NCBI GenBank assembly: GCA_947446025.1 | Contig: CANFEY010000006.1 | Location: 51,004 to 115,003 of the forward strand | DNA length: 64,000 bases | DNA from: Bryobacterales bacterium | Lineage (GTDB): Bacteria; Acidobacteriota; Terriglobia; Bryobacterales; Bryobacteraceae | Reading direction: 5' to 3' | In this document: in pieces, positions 34,745 through 43,652 of the stretch | Layout of the letters: every line of letters begins with the position of its first letter | Numbering within the stretch: position 1 is the first letter of the stretch | Made by a program: the position numbers and the translations under genes | The notes under the pieces: generated by a model | Told to the model about the DNA's origin: nothing | Databases searched by the model: none | The model's input: the letters and a program-made list of their open reading frames with translations, nothing else

Positions 34745-36562
34745 ATGGCTGACTATCCGATTCATGAATTCGACGTGCTTGTGGTCGGCGCCGGTGGTGC
34801 TGGATTGCGGGCGGCCATTGAAGCGTCTAAAGCTGGGGCAAAGACCGCTGTCGTTACCAAGAGCCTGTTGGGCAAAGCCCACACCGTAATGGCTGAAGGC
34901 GGCATGGCGGCGGCGATGGGCAATGCCGATGATCGCGACAACTGGCGCGTACATTTCGCGGACACGATGCGCGGCGGGCAGTATCTGAACAACTGCAACA
35001 TGGCGCTGCACCACGCGAAGGAAGCTCCGGCGCGCGTGCATGAGATGGAAGCCTGGGGAGCGATTTTCGACCGCACCAAGGACGGCCGCATCAATCAGCG
35101 CAACTTCGGCGGGCATCGCTATCCGCGCCTCGCGCACGTGGGCGACCGCACAGGGCTGGAGATGATCCGCACGTTGCAGGATCACGGGATTCACCAGGGG
35201 CTGGAAGTGTTCGCGGAGACAACGATGGTCCGCTTGCTGATGGACGGCGGGCGTTGCGCGGGGGCGTTTGCCTATGACCGGGAGCGCGGGCGCTTCATGG
35301 TGTTCCATGCGAAGGCGGTGGTTCTAGCTACGGGCGGTGTGGGACGCAGCTTCCGCGTCACGTCGAATAGCTGGGAGTACACGGCGGACGGGCAGGCTCT
35401 GGCCTACAACGTCGGTGCGGCGCTGCTGGACATGGAATTTGTGCAGTTCCATCCGACGGGCATGGTGTGGCCTCCGTCGGTCAAGGGCATTCTTGTCACC
35501 GAAGGCGTGCGCGGCGAAGGCGGCGTGCTGAAGAACAAAGACGGAAAGCGGTTCATGTTCGATGACATCCCGGACAACTACAAGCCGCAGACCGCCGACA
35601 ATCCGGAAGAAGGCTGGCGTTACACGCAGGGCGACAAGAGCGCCCGGCGTCCGCCGGAATTGCTCACGCGGGACCACGTGGCGCGCTGCATCAATCGCGA
35701 AGTGAAGGCGGGGCGCGGGAGTCCGCATGGGGGCGTGTTCCTGGACATTGCCTGGATCGGGAAGAAGATTCCGAACGGCGCGGAGCACATCAAGAAAAAG
35801 CTGCCGAGCATGTATCACCAGTTCAAGCAGCTAGCGGATCTGGACATCACAAAGGAGCCGATGGAAGTCGGCCCCACCACGCATTACATGATGGGCGGAA
35901 TTCAGGTGGACGCGGATTCGCAGATGTCGACGGTACCGGGGCTGTTCGCCGCGGGCGAATGCGCCGCGGGCTTGCACGGTGCGAACCGGCTGGGCGGCAA
36001 TTCGCTGTCCGATCTGGTTGTGTTCGGCAAGCGGGCGGGTGAGTATGCCGCGAAGTACGCGAAATCGAACGGAGCCACCAAGCTCAACATGTCCGACGTG
36101 GAGGAGACGGCTAAATGGTGTCTGACACCATTTGAGCGCGGCGCGGCGGGCGAGAATCCGTTCGCGGTGCAGAGTGAACTGCAGGACGTGATGCAGAACC
36201 TGGTAGGGATTGTGCGGGTGGAATCCGAAATGCAGCAGGCGCTTGAGAAAATCGAGCAACTGCGCAAGCGGGCCGTCAAGGCAGGCATCACCGGCAACAT
36301 CGAATACAACAACGGCTGGCACACCGCCTTGGATCTTGAGAACATGCTGGCGATCTCCGAGATGATCGCGCTCTCCGGCATCGAGCGCAAGGAAAGCCGC
36401 GGCGGCCACTTCCGTGACGACTTTCCCGAAAAGAGCAATGAGTGGGCCAAGTACAACCTGCGCCTCACGAAGGGCGGCGACGGCAAGCCCAGCATGGAGC
36501 GGGTCCCCGTGGTTCCGCTGACCGACGAGATGAAGCAGATTATTGAGGAGCAGAAGAGCTAA
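34745..36562 (+). CDS. sdhA: Succinate dehydrogenase/fumarate reductase flavoprotein subunit
   Basis: 605 residues. FAD Rossmann motif VVGAGGAGLRAAIEAS near the N-terminus; GKAHTVMAEGGMAAAMG contains the His that would carry covalent FAD. The active site has HPTGMVWPPSVKGILVTEGVRGEGG. The C-terminal domain ends with ERKESRGGHFRDDFPEK. Oxidises succinate to fumarate in the TCA cycle and passes electrons through SdhB to quinone. Starts 3 bases after the anchor gene and shares one base with sdhB (TAATG). Confidence 0.96.
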   Translation: MADYPIHEFDVLVVGAGGAGLRAAIEASKAGAKTAVVTKSLLGKAHTVMAEGGMAAAMGNADDRDNWRVHFADTMRGGQYLNNCNMALHHAKEAPARVHEMEAWGAIFDRTKDGRINQRNFGGHRYPRLAHVGDRTGLEMIRTLQDHGIHQGLEVFAETTMVRLLMDGGRCAGAFAYDRERGRFMVFHAKAVVLATGGVGRSFRVTSNSWEYTADGQALAYNVGAALLDMEFVQFHPTGMVWPPSVKGILVTEGVRGEGGVLKNKDGKRFMFDDIPDNYKPQTADNPEEGWRYTQGDKSARRPPELLTRDHVARCINREVKAGRGSPHGGVFLDIAWIGKKIPNGAEHIKKKLPSMYHQFKQLADLDITKEPMEVGPTTHYMMGGIQVDADSQMSTVPGLFAAGECAAGLHGANRLGGNSLSDLVVFGKRAGEYAAKYAKSNGATKLNMSDVEETAKWCLTPFERGAAGENPFAVQSELQDVMQNLVGIVRVESEMQQALEKIEQLRKRAVKAGITGNIEYNNGWHTALDLENMLAISEMIALSGIERKESRGGHFRDDFPEKSNEWAKYNLRLTKGGDGKPSMERVPVVPLTDEMKQIIEEQKS

Positions 36563-37299
36563 TGGCCTCCGCAACCTTCCGCATCTGGCGTGGTGAACGC
36601 GGCGCCGGTAAGTTTGTCGATTACACCACTGAGTTTGAAGAAGGCATGGTCGTGCTGGACATGGTCCACAAGATCCAGGCCAATTCCGCCAACGACATGG
36701 CGGTCCGCTGGAATTGCAAAGCGGGCAAGTGCGGTTCGTGCTCGGCGGAAATCAATGGCAAGCCGAAGTTGATGTGCATGACGCGGCTCAACCAGCTCGA
36801 CCTGACGCAGCCGGTCACGGTGGAACCGATGAAGACGTTCCCGCACGTGAAGGATCTGGTCACCGACGTGAGCTGGAACTATCGCGTCAAGAAGAAGATC
36901 CAGAAGTTCACGCCGCGCCCAGCGGACGCAGCCGACGGCACATGGCGCATGCAGCAAGCCGACGTGGATCGCCCGCAGGAATTCCGTAAGTGCATCGAGT
37001 GCTTCCTGTGCCAGGACGTGTGCCACGTGCTGCGCGACCACGACAAACACGACGAATTCATCGGGCCGCGCTTCCTTATCTACACGGCGCAGTTGGAGAT
37101 GCATCCGTTGGATACGGGCGACCGGCTAAAGGCGCTCAAGGACGACTTCAATATCGGTTACTGCAACATCACCAAGTGCTGCACCAAGGTGTGCCCGGAA
37201 GAGATCAAGATCACGGACAACGCGATCATTCCGTTGAAGGAACGCATCGTGGACGAGTACTACGATCCCTTAGGCAAACTATTCAAGATGTTCAAGTAG
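36562..37299 (+). CDS. sdhB: Succinate dehydrogenase iron-sulfur subunit
   Basis: 245 residues with all three cluster motifs. The [2Fe-2S] site is CKAGKCGSCSAEINGKPKLMC. Two Cys-rich motifs for the [4Fe-4S] and [3Fe-4S] clusters are CIECFLCQDVC and CNITKCCTKVCPEEI. The extended N-terminal ferredoxin-like domain and the CFLCQDVCHVLRDHDKH variant fit the Sdh1-type enzyme. Completes a full complex II operon. Confidence 0.95.
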   Translation: MASATFRIWRGERGAGKFVDYTTEFEEGMVVLDMVHKIQANSANDMAVRWNCKAGKCGSCSAEINGKPKLMCMTRLNQLDLTQPVTVEPMKTFPHVKDLVTDVSWNYRVKKKIQKFTPRPADAADGTWRMQQADVDRPQEFRKCIECFLCQDVCHVLRDHDKHDEFIGPRFLIYTAQLEMHPLDTGDRLKALKDDFNIGYCNITKCCTKVCPEEIKITDNAIIPLKERIVDEYYDPLGKLFKMFK

Positions 37300-37355
37300 T
37301 CCGGCTAAGGTGAACCCCGCGTCTCCATCGTCGCCCCAGGTGCCGATGGCTAGAC

Positions 37356-37961
37356 ATGGACGAGACTCCGAAGGCGCGGTCTAGCGCTCTTAGACAAGAT
37401 CTGCTGCGCGGCATCCGCTGGGGCACGATTCTTCTGCTGGTGATGCTGCTGGGGATCACAGCGTACCGCGTGTTGAGTTCCAGCCCGGCGGCTGCCTCAC
37501 AACCAAGAGTAGCCGAGGAGTTGACGGCGGCGCCGGATGTGGCCCCGGCGGCTGCGATTCAGGTAGGCGACGGGGTGTTGAAGGGTCCTGACGCTCCGCT
37601 CGCGCCGGAGTTGCCGAAAGCACGCAAGGCATCGGCAAAGCCTGCACTGGTTCCGGTGGAACCGCCGCAACGGTTGCACGCGCCCAGCTTCGCCCCGCTG
37701 CCGGCTGTAGCCGCGCCGAAGCCGCAGTCCAACGCCTTTGTTCCAGCGCCGCTTCCGGAACCGGCCCCCGCGGTGGGTCCCGCTGTGTTGGACCTCCCCA
37801 TTGCAGGGGCGGTACCCGTCCCGGCCCCTGCGGCCACGCCCGCTCCGGTGGATAATTCCAAACAGAGCAACCGCGCTGTTCGGGCCGTGCGCTCCGTGGG
37901 CCGCTTCTTCCGGCTGGGACGCAAGGACGACAACGCGAAAGAAGAACCCACCAAGAAGTAG
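37356..37961 (+). CDS. Single-pass membrane protein with long Pro/Ala-rich periplasmic region
   Basis: 201 residues. An N-terminal cytoplasmic stub of about 22 residues, one membrane helix (GTILLLVMLLGITAYRVL), then about 120 residues of Pro/Ala-rich low complexity, ending in a basic C-terminus (RAVRAVRSVGRFFRLGRKDD). No family recognised. It could be a spacer or TonB/FtsN-like envelope linker, but no conserved terminal domain is visible. Real coding is supported by start, codon use and position 34 bases before thiD. Confidence 0.6.
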   Translation: MDETPKARSSALRQDLLRGIRWGTILLLVMLLGITAYRVLSSSPAAASQPRVAEELTAAPDVAPAAAIQVGDGVLKGPDAPLAPELPKARKASAKPALVPVEPPQRLHAPSFAPLPAVAAPKPQSNAFVPAPLPEPAPAVGPAVLDLPIAGAVPVPAPAATPAPVDNSKQSNRAVRAVRSVGRFFRLGRKDDNAKEEPTKK

Positions 37962-37994
37962 GTTCTTCAGAGCGCGCCCGCTACACTGGAGGGA

Positions 37995-38765
37995 GTGACC
38001 CCTGTAGCTCTGACCATCGCCGGCTCGGACCCTAGCGGCGGAGCTGGAATCCAAGCAGACCTGAAGACGTTCCATCGGCTGGAGGCGTACGGCGAGTCTG
38101 TGATCACACTCATCACCGTGCAGAACACGCTGACGGTGGATCGAGTGGAAGTCCTGGACGCCGACTTGGTGCAGCAACAGTTGGACGCAGTGCTCCGCGA
38201 TATTCCACCGGGGGCGGCCAAGACAGGCGCCTTGGGGAACGCGGCCATCGTCCGCACCATCGCGGATGCCGCTGCTTCGTTCAAGTTCCCACTGGTGGTG
38301 GATCCCGTGCTGTTCAGCTCCAAGGGTTTCCCGTTGCTGGATGCGGAGGGCCGCACCGCGCTCATCGAACTGCTTCTGCCGCGGGCTTTTCTGCTCATGC
38401 CGAATCTCTCTGAGGCATCGGACCTGGCGGGGATCTCCGTGACCGACATTCATTCCATGCGGCGCGCCGCCGAGATACTTTCCACCCGCGGACCGAAGAA
38501 TGTTCTGGTGAAGGGCGGCCATTTGCAGGGGGAGGCAGTGGACGTGCTGTTCTGCAACGGCCAATTTCACGAGTTCGCAGCCAGCCGCATCAAGACCACG
38601 CACACCCACGGAACCGGCTGCACCTACTCCGCCGCCGTCACCGCCGAACTCGCCAAAGGTACGCCGCTGCCGGACGCCGTAGCCCGCGCCAAGACGTTTA
38701 TCACCCGCGCGATCCAGTGGGCTCCAGGACTAGGTTCTGGTACCGGACCGCTCAATCATTTCTGA
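37995..38765 (+). CDS. thiD: Hydroxymethylpyrimidine/phosphomethylpyrimidine kinase
   Basis: 256 residues, GTG start with GGAGGGA directly upstream. Ribokinase-fold ThiD signatures are TIAGSDPSGGAGIQADLKTF, AAKTGALGN, VVDPVLFSSKG and THTHGTGCTYSAAVTAELA. The last is the anion hole and catalytic region, though the usual catalytic Cys/Asp position needs alignment. Makes HMP-pyrophosphate for thiamine synthesis or salvage. No other thi genes and no TPP riboswitch nearby. Confidence 0.93.
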   Translation: MTPVALTIAGSDPSGGAGIQADLKTFHRLEAYGESVITLITVQNTLTVDRVEVLDADLVQQQLDAVLRDIPPGAAKTGALGNAAIVRTIADAAASFKFPLVVDPVLFSSKGFPLLDAEGRTALIELLLPRAFLLMPNLSEASDLAGISVTDIHSMRRAAEILSTRGPKNVLVKGGHLQGEAVDVLFCNGQFHEFAASRIKTTHTHGTGCTYSAAVTAELAKGTPLPDAVARAKTFITRAIQWAPGLGSGTGPLNHF

Positions 38766-38798
38766 GAATTTTGGCGCGCCGGGCGCACTCACTTTTGA

Positions 38799-40589
38799 AT
38801 GGGTGCCGCCTGGATTGACGGATACGTGATTGACGGATACGTTGTCGCGTTGCTGGTACCGCTTGCCGGCGCGATCCTGGTGAGCGGAATCGATGACCTG
38901 CTGATTGACGCCGCGTGGCTGTGGGCTTGGCTAAAGGAACTGTTCCGTCCGGCCGCGAGTCTGTTTCCACCCGGTCCAAGGCAATTGGAGGCGGCTCCGC
39001 GGCGGTTGATCGCCATCTTTGTGCCGCTGTGGCATGAGGACGCGGTGATCGCTCGGATGCTGGAACACAACCTGGCCTCGATACGGTACGCGGAGTTGCA
39101 CATCTTCGTCGGCTGCTATCCGAATGACGTTGCAACGCAGGAAGCCGTGCGCAGCGTAGCGCGGCGCTTTTCCAACGTCCACCTTGCGGTCTGCCCTCAC
39201 GATGGTCCTACTTCCAAGGCGGACTGCCTCAACTGGGTGTACCAGCACATGCTGCTGTCTGAAGAGGAGGCCGGGATTCGATTCGAGATCGTGGTTACAC
39301 ACGATGCAGAGGACCTGATCCACCCGGAAGAGTTGCGCTGGATCAACTACTACGCGGCCCGCTACGACTTTGTGCAGACGCCGGTGTTGCCGCTGCGGAC
39401 CTCGCCGTTTGAAGTCACGCACGGAGTCTATATTGATGAATTCGCGGAATATCACACGCGCGACATGACGGTGCGCGCTGCGCTAGGCGGGTTCGTGCCC
39501 AGTTGCGGCGTGGGCACAGGCTATCGGCGCAAGGCGCTGGAGCGGCTGGCGGAGACGTCTTCCAATCACGTGTTCGAACCAGAGGCGCTGACCGAAGACT
39601 ACGACAACGGACTGCGGCTGAAGCGGCTGGGATGTACGCAGGCGTTCGTGCCGATCGCCCCGCACGGAGCTTCTGACTTCGTGGCCACGCGGGAATTTTT
39701 TCCGCGCAACTTCCGCGCCGCGCTGCGGCAAAGAACGCGCTGGGTCATGGGGATCTCGCTGCAGAGCTGGCAGAAGTTCGGCTGGCGTGGAAGCCCGGCT
39801 GAGATCTATTGGCTATGGCGGGACCGCAAGGGGCTGCTGGCGAACCCTCTGAGCATGGTGGCGAACTTCGTATTCTTGTATGGGCTGGCCACCAACATAT
39901 GGAGCCGCGCTCCGGTGGAAGCGATGCGGCTGGCGGAGATCACCTATTCGCTGCTGGCGCTACGGACGGCAGTGCGCATGGCGTGCGTGGCGCGCATCTA
40001 CGGGCCATGGCTGGCGCTCGGCGTCCCGGTGCGCGCCGTCTACGCCAACGTTCTGAACTCGGCGGCGACGGTGGAAGCAATCCGGCGGTTTACATGGGCT
40101 CGGCTGCATGGCAGACCGCTGAAGTGGCTGAAGACCGAGCACGCCTATTCCAGCCGTTCGGTCCTGCTGAGCCACAAGCGTCCGCTGGGAGAGATTCTTA
40201 CGGGCGGAGGCTACGTGAGTACAGGGGTGCTGAACCTGGCGCTGAAGAGCTGCCCGCCTGGCACGCGGTTGGGCGAGCATTTGGTTCGCAACGGCAAGCT
40301 TGCCATGCGCGACCTCTATGACGCGCTCAGCTTCCAGCAAGGCTTGCCCCTCGCCCAGGTGGAGGCTCGGACGGTACGGCCACAGACCGCGCGGTCCTTG
40401 CCGGAAGCGCTGTTGCGGCGGTGGCAGCTGATTCCGTTCCGGGCCGCGGACGGGGCTCTGTTCCTGGCCTCGCCTGAGCCGCCCACGGCGGAGCTGACTA
40501 CCGCCCTATCGCAGTTCACCAAGTTGGAGCCGCGCTTCCATCTGCTGCCGCCCGCCGAGTTCGAGACGCTTACCGCTGCGCTACTGTAG
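38799..40589 (+). CDS. NfrB-like glycosyltransferase family 2 with C-terminal GspE/MshE-N domain
   Basis: 596 residues. N-terminal membrane helix, then a GT2 domain (VPLWHEDAVIARMLEHNLASI, VVTHDAEDLIHPEELRW with the DxD-like acidic site, EALTEDYDNGLRLK, RTRWVMG with the Q/R-x-x-R-W motif). Membrane helices follow, then a C-terminal type II secretion/MshE N-terminal-like domain (GTRLGEHLVRNGKLAMRDLYDALSFQQGLPL) known to bind c-di-GMP in related proteins. Same arrangement as E. coli NfrB, the phage N4 adsorption protein linked to a secreted glycan. A 15-bp tandem repeat encodes the IDGYVIDGYV start. Confidence 0.88.
   Translation: MGAAWIDGYVIDGYVVALLVPLAGAILVSGIDDLLIDAAWLWAWLKELFRPAASLFPPGPRQLEAAPRRLIAIFVPLWHEDAVIARMLEHNLASIRYAELHIFVGCYPNDVATQEAVRSVARRFSNVHLAVCPHDGPTSKADCLNWVYQHMLLSEEEAGIRFEIVVTHDAEDLIHPEELRWINYYAARYDFVQTPVLPLRTSPFEVTHGVYIDEFAEYHTRDMTVRAALGGFVPSCGVGTGYRRKALERLAETSSNHVFEPEALTEDYDNGLRLKRLGCTQAFVPIAPHGASDFVATREFFPRNFRAALRQRTRWVMGISLQSWQKFGWRGSPAEIYWLWRDRKGLLANPLSMVANFVFLYGLATNIWSRAPVEAMRLAEITYSLLALRTAVRMACVARIYGPWLALGVPVRAVYANVLNSAATVEAIRRFTWARLHGRPLKWLKTEHAYSSRSVLLSHKRPLGEILTGGGYVSTGVLNLALKSCPPGTRLGEHLVRNGKLAMRDLYDALSFQQGLPLAQVEARTVRPQTARSLPEALLRRWQLIPFRAADGALFLASPEPPTAELTTALSQFTKLEPRFHLLPPAEFETLTAALL
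38814..38843 (+). repeat. 15-bp tandem duplication at the start of the glycosyltransferase gene
   Basis: ATTGACGGATACGTG followed directly by ATTGACGGATACGTT, encoding IDGYVIDGYV. In frame, so it only lengthens the N-terminal helix by five residues. Confidence 0.9.
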
Positions 40590-40594
40590 TGGAC

Positions 40595-41974
40595 ATGCGG
40601 GTGTTCGTTCTCTGTCTTCTCACAGCTGTCTTTTCTTTCGCGCAATCCAACAACGCGGACTGGATCTGGTCTGCGCGCTACATCGTTACCCAAGATGGCT
40701 CAGCGGGCATTATCGAAGACGGAGCCATCGCCATCCAGGGTGGGCGCATCGCCGCCGTCGGACCGCGCGCGGAGATTGAAACGCGCTTCCGGGCTCCGAA
40801 TCGTTTGGATCAACCCAATGCGATTCTCGCTCCGGGGTTGATCAACACCCATACGCATGCCGCGATGAGCCTGTTCCGCGGCATCGCCAATGACCGCAAG
40901 CTGGAAGACTGGCTGCAGAACTTCATCTTCCCCGCGGAGGCGAAGAATGTGGACCGTGAGTTCGTCCGCTGGGGCACGCGCCTTGCGATTTACGAGATGC
41001 TGCTTTCCGGCACCACCACCTTCACGGACATGTATTATTTCGAGGACATCGTGGCCGAAGAGACAAAGGCAGCGGGCATGCGCGGCGTGCTGGGGCAGAC
41101 GATCATCGGCTTGCCCGCCCCGGACTACAAGACTCCGGGCGCGCAGCTGGATGGCGCGGAGACGTTCCTGCAGAAATACACCGGCGATCCGCTGATCACC
41201 GCCGCCGTCGCGCCGCACGCCATCTATACGACGCCGGATGAAACGCTCAAGGCCGCCCGCGCGTTGGCCAACAAGTATCAGGCACCTTTGCTGATCCATC
41301 TATCAGAGACCAAGGCCGAATTCGACGACGCGCGCACGCAGCGCAAGATGACGCCGACTGAGACGCTGGATCGCTTGGGTGTGCTCTCCGGCTGGACCGT
41401 AGCCGCGCACGCCGTGTGGCTTACCGACAACGACATCGACCTGTTGCGCGCCAGCCAAACCGGCGTGGCGCACAATCCATCGAGCAACATGATGCTGGCC
41501 AGCGGCATTGCGCCGGTGACAAAGATGCTGGCGCGCGGTGTGACCGTGGGCCTGGGAACCGACGGCCCAGCTGGTTCGAACAACGACTTCGACATGTTCG
41601 AGGAGATGGACCTGGCAGCAAAGCTACAGAAAGTTTCGACCGGCGACCCCACCGCCATCACCGCGAAGCAGGCCTTCGCCATGGCGACGAGCGAGGGCGC
41701 GAAGGCGCTGCACATGTCGAACGTGATCGGATCTTTGGAGCCGGGCAAACTAGCCGACATCATCAGCGTCCGAGTGGAAGGCCCCCGCCCGACACCGATG
41801 TACGACGTCTACGCGCAGCTGGTGTACGCATTGAAGAGCTCGGATGTGACGGACGTGATGGTGAATGGCAAGCTGCTGGTCCGGAATCGCACGGCGTTGA
41901 CGCTCAACACCTCGGCGATTTTGAGTAAGGCGGAGGAGTACCGCGGGAAGATCGCCGGGTCGCTTGCGAAGTGA
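40595..41974 (+). CDS. Exported amidohydrolase (MtaD/SAH deaminase-like)
   Basis: 459 residues from ATG 40595, signal peptide MRVFVLCLLTAVFSFAQ. Metal-binding motifs of the subgroup III amidohydrolases: GLINTHTHAAMSLFRG, PHAIYTT, HLSETKAE, AAHAVWL and GTDGPAGSNNDFDMFEEM. The pattern matches S-adenosylhomocysteine/5'-methylthioadenosine deaminase and its relatives, but an exported form is unusual, since those substrates are cytoplasmic. Could instead deaminate nucleoside or guanine-like compounds in the periplasm. Confidence 0.85.
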   Translation: MRVFVLCLLTAVFSFAQSNNADWIWSARYIVTQDGSAGIIEDGAIAIQGGRIAAVGPRAEIETRFRAPNRLDQPNAILAPGLINTHTHAAMSLFRGIANDRKLEDWLQNFIFPAEAKNVDREFVRWGTRLAIYEMLLSGTTTFTDMYYFEDIVAEETKAAGMRGVLGQTIIGLPAPDYKTPGAQLDGAETFLQKYTGDPLITAAVAPHAIYTTPDETLKAARALANKYQAPLLIHLSETKAEFDDARTQRKMTPTETLDRLGVLSGWTVAAHAVWLTDNDIDLLRASQTGVAHNPSSNMMLASGIAPVTKMLARGVTVGLGTDGPAGSNNDFDMFEEMDLAAKLQKVSTGDPTAITAKQAFAMATSEGAKALHMSNVIGSLEPGKLADIISVRVEGPRPTPMYDVYAQLVYALKSSDVTDVMVNGKLLVRNRTALTLNTSAILSKAEEYRGKIAGSLAK

Positions 41975-41984
41975 GGTGCGTGCT

Positions 41985-42377
41985 ATGCTCGGCAATTCAA
42001 CAATGACCGCACCGGTGGCAGTTCTAATGACGCAAGGCTCGGAGCACAGCTGCTCGATGTTGGATGAATTCGGGGTGGCTTGGAGTACCGCGCTCACGCC
42101 GAGCACCAAAGTAGTGATCGTATCGGCAGACAGGGCGGCGGAGGCTGCGGCTCGGACGGTGCTGCCGGTGCTGGCTGTGCCTATGGAGAGCTCGGTGGAC
42201 GCGCTGCGGGGTTCGTCGGAGTTGCCTGCGGCTACGCTTGCTATCGGGAAGCCGGGGGCCATCAACGCTGCGCTGTTGGCGGTGGCGATTCTGGCGAATG
42301 GAGACGCGGGGCTCCGGTCGAAGCTGCACGACTTTCGCGCCAGGCAGACTGCGGCTGTGCTGGCTGTTGAGATTTAG
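41985..42377 (+). CDS. Reduced PurE-like protein
   Basis: 130 residues from ATG 41985 (GAGGTG 7 bases upstream); the ORF-track start at 41964 overlaps the amidohydrolase. The N-terminal VAVLMTQGSEHSCSMLDEFGV mimics PurE VAVLMGSxSD. The C-terminal LPVLAVPMESSVDALRGSSELPAATLAIGKPGAINAALLAV matches PurE VPVATVAIGxxGAxNAALLA. The catalytic SAHR segment and the GGxAHLPG loop are missing between them, so carboxylase/mutase activity is unlikely. It may be a decaying or repurposed paralogue. Confidence 0.65.
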   Translation: MLGNSTMTAPVAVLMTQGSEHSCSMLDEFGVAWSTALTPSTKVVIVSADRAAEAAARTVLPVLAVPMESSVDALRGSSELPAATLAIGKPGAINAALLAVAILANGDAGLRSKLHDFRARQTAAVLAVEI

Positions 42378-42438
42378 CCTCGTTCGTGAGCGCGGGGCTT
42401 ATAATTTCTTGCAGCCCCACGCTCACGCATGGGGCTAA
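42375..42438 (+). repeat. Two-hairpin intergenic element, copy 2 (between convergent genes)
   Basis: TAGCCTCG-ttcgtgag-CGCGGGGCTTAT, spacer, then GCCCCACGCTCACGCATGGGGCTAA. It aligns along its length with 27446-27512 and, like it, begins with the TAG stop of the plus gene and precedes a convergent minus gene (pcaG-like). Confidence 0.75.
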
Positions 42439-42447
42439 TTGACGTCG

Positions 42448-42966
42448 TTAGTCCGCGAAGAACGGGGTTTCCTTGTCACCGCGCAGGTGGATGTCGAAAA
42501 GATACGAGCCATCGTCTTGGCGCTTGGCGATCAGCAACTCGCGGCGGGCTTCGGGCACGCAGTTCAATACAGGATCGGGCGAGTGGCTGAAGAACAGCGT
42601 TGTCACCACGCGGCGGGTTAGGCCGATGGCCAGGACCATCACGTTGATGTGGGGGGCGCGGCCGGAGGCGGCTCCGGGTAGCACGGTGCGGAACTCGTAG
42701 CGGCCCTCGGCGTCGGTGCGGGCGCGGCCGAAGCCTCGGAAGTTCTGATCGCGGTCAGCGTAGCGCGGGTCGTCTGGATGATGCAGGATGCCGCGCGCGT
42801 CGGGCTGCCAGATCTCGACGATGGAGTTGCGCGTGGGCGCGCCGCCTTGCTCCAGGACGCGGCCCCGGAGGATGATGTGTTCGCCGCCGTTGGTCAGATC
42901 GCTTAGCTCATCCGCGAACGGGAACGGGAAAAACGGGCCGATGGTGCAGAAGGGTGAGACGATCAT
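42448..42966 (-). CDS. pcaG: Intradiol dioxygenase, protocatechuate 3,4-dioxygenase alpha-type subunit
   Basis: 172 residues from ATG 42966; the longer ORF in the track is an overlap. The intradiol fold is shown by PFCTIGPFFPF at the start, IVEIWQPDARGILHHPDDP and GRYEFRTVLPG. As expected for the alpha (PcaG) subunit, the iron-binding Tyr/His set is not complete, and activity depends on the beta subunit. The start shares one base with the pcaH stop (TAATG). Last gene of the four-gene operon. Confidence 0.87.
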   Translation of the reverse strand: MIVSPFCTIGPFFPFPFADELSDLTNGGEHIILRGRVLEQGGAPTRNSIVEIWQPDARGILHHPDDPRYADRDQNFRGFGRARTDAEGRYEFRTVLPGAASGRAPHINVMVLAIGLTRRVVTTLFFSHSPDPVLNCVPEARRELLIAKRQDDGSYLFDIHLRGDKETPFFAD

Positions 42967-43652
42967 TAGTCCACCTCCGGGGTGCGGCGGTGGCCGCGCA
43001 ACACGAAGTCGCGTTTGTAGCCGATGGAGTTGATCTCGCCCATGGTGGTGTCGGTGAAGTCGAAGATGAGGCGGTTGCGGGTTTCCTTGTCCGGCACACC
43101 GTTCAGCAGCAGGTCGGTTTCGTTCAGCGGTTCGCCGGGGAAGAAGATCTGCGTGACGTAGCGGTCCATCCACGAGACTCCGAAGATGGAGAAGTGAATA
43201 TGCGGCGGACGCCACCACCAGCCGGATTCGAGCACCGGATACGCACCGGGCTTGATGGAAAAGAACTCGTACTCGCCTTCTTCGTTGGTGACCAGGCGGC
43301 CCTCGCCGGTGAAGTTCGGGTCGATGGGGGCCTGATGGTTGTCCATGGCGTGGATGTATTTTCCGGCGGAGTTCGCCTGCCACAGTTCGATGACCGCGCC
43401 CCGGATGGGCGAGCCGTCTTCATCCATCACGCGTCCCTTCACGGTGATGAGCTGGCCGGTGGCGCGCACGCCCTTGGGCGCGGCCAGATTCAGCGGGCCG
43501 CAGCCGAACAAACCCACGGGGCCGGTGCGCTCCGTGAGTGTTAGAGGGCGCTCGATCAGCGGCTCCGCGGGTGTCCGCGTGAAGCTCTTCGGATAACGGT
43601 CAATGTAGTGCAGCATCTGGCTGCGGTCGTCGTAGAGGCTGTAGTCTTTCAT
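42966..43652 (-). CDS. pcaH: Intradiol dioxygenase, protocatechuate 3,4-dioxygenase beta-type subunit
   Basis: 228 residues. Non-heme Fe(III) ligands are visible: Tyr in ELWQANSAGKYIH, Tyr in KPGAYPV, and the two His of PPHIHFSIFG. N-terminal RYPKSFTRTPAEPLIERPLTLTERTGP is typical of PcaH. Cleaves a catechol-type ring between the hydroxyls. The true substrate may differ from protocatechuate because the partner genes are a molybdenum hydroxylase rather than other pca genes. Overlaps the hydroxylase gene by 4 bases. Confidence 0.88.
   Translation of the reverse strand: MKDYSLYDDRSQMLHYIDRYPKSFTRTPAEPLIERPLTLTERTGPVGLFGCGPLNLAAPKGVRATGQLITVKGRVMDEDGSPIRGAVIELWQANSAGKYIHAMDNHQAPIDPNFTGEGRLVTNEEGEYEFFSIKPGAYPVLESGWWWRPPHIHFSIFGVSWMDRYVTQIFFPGEPLNETDLLLNGVPDKETRNRLIFDFTDTTMGEINSIGYKRDFVLRGHRRTPEVD

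Noticed and set aside
37962-37994. TPP riboswitch before thiD
   Set aside because: The gap is only 33 bases and lacks the CTGAGA thi-box motif.
42448-43383. 311-codon version of the PcaG-like gene
   Set aside because: The extra N-terminus lies in pcaH in another frame; PcaG begins at 42966 with TAATG coupling.
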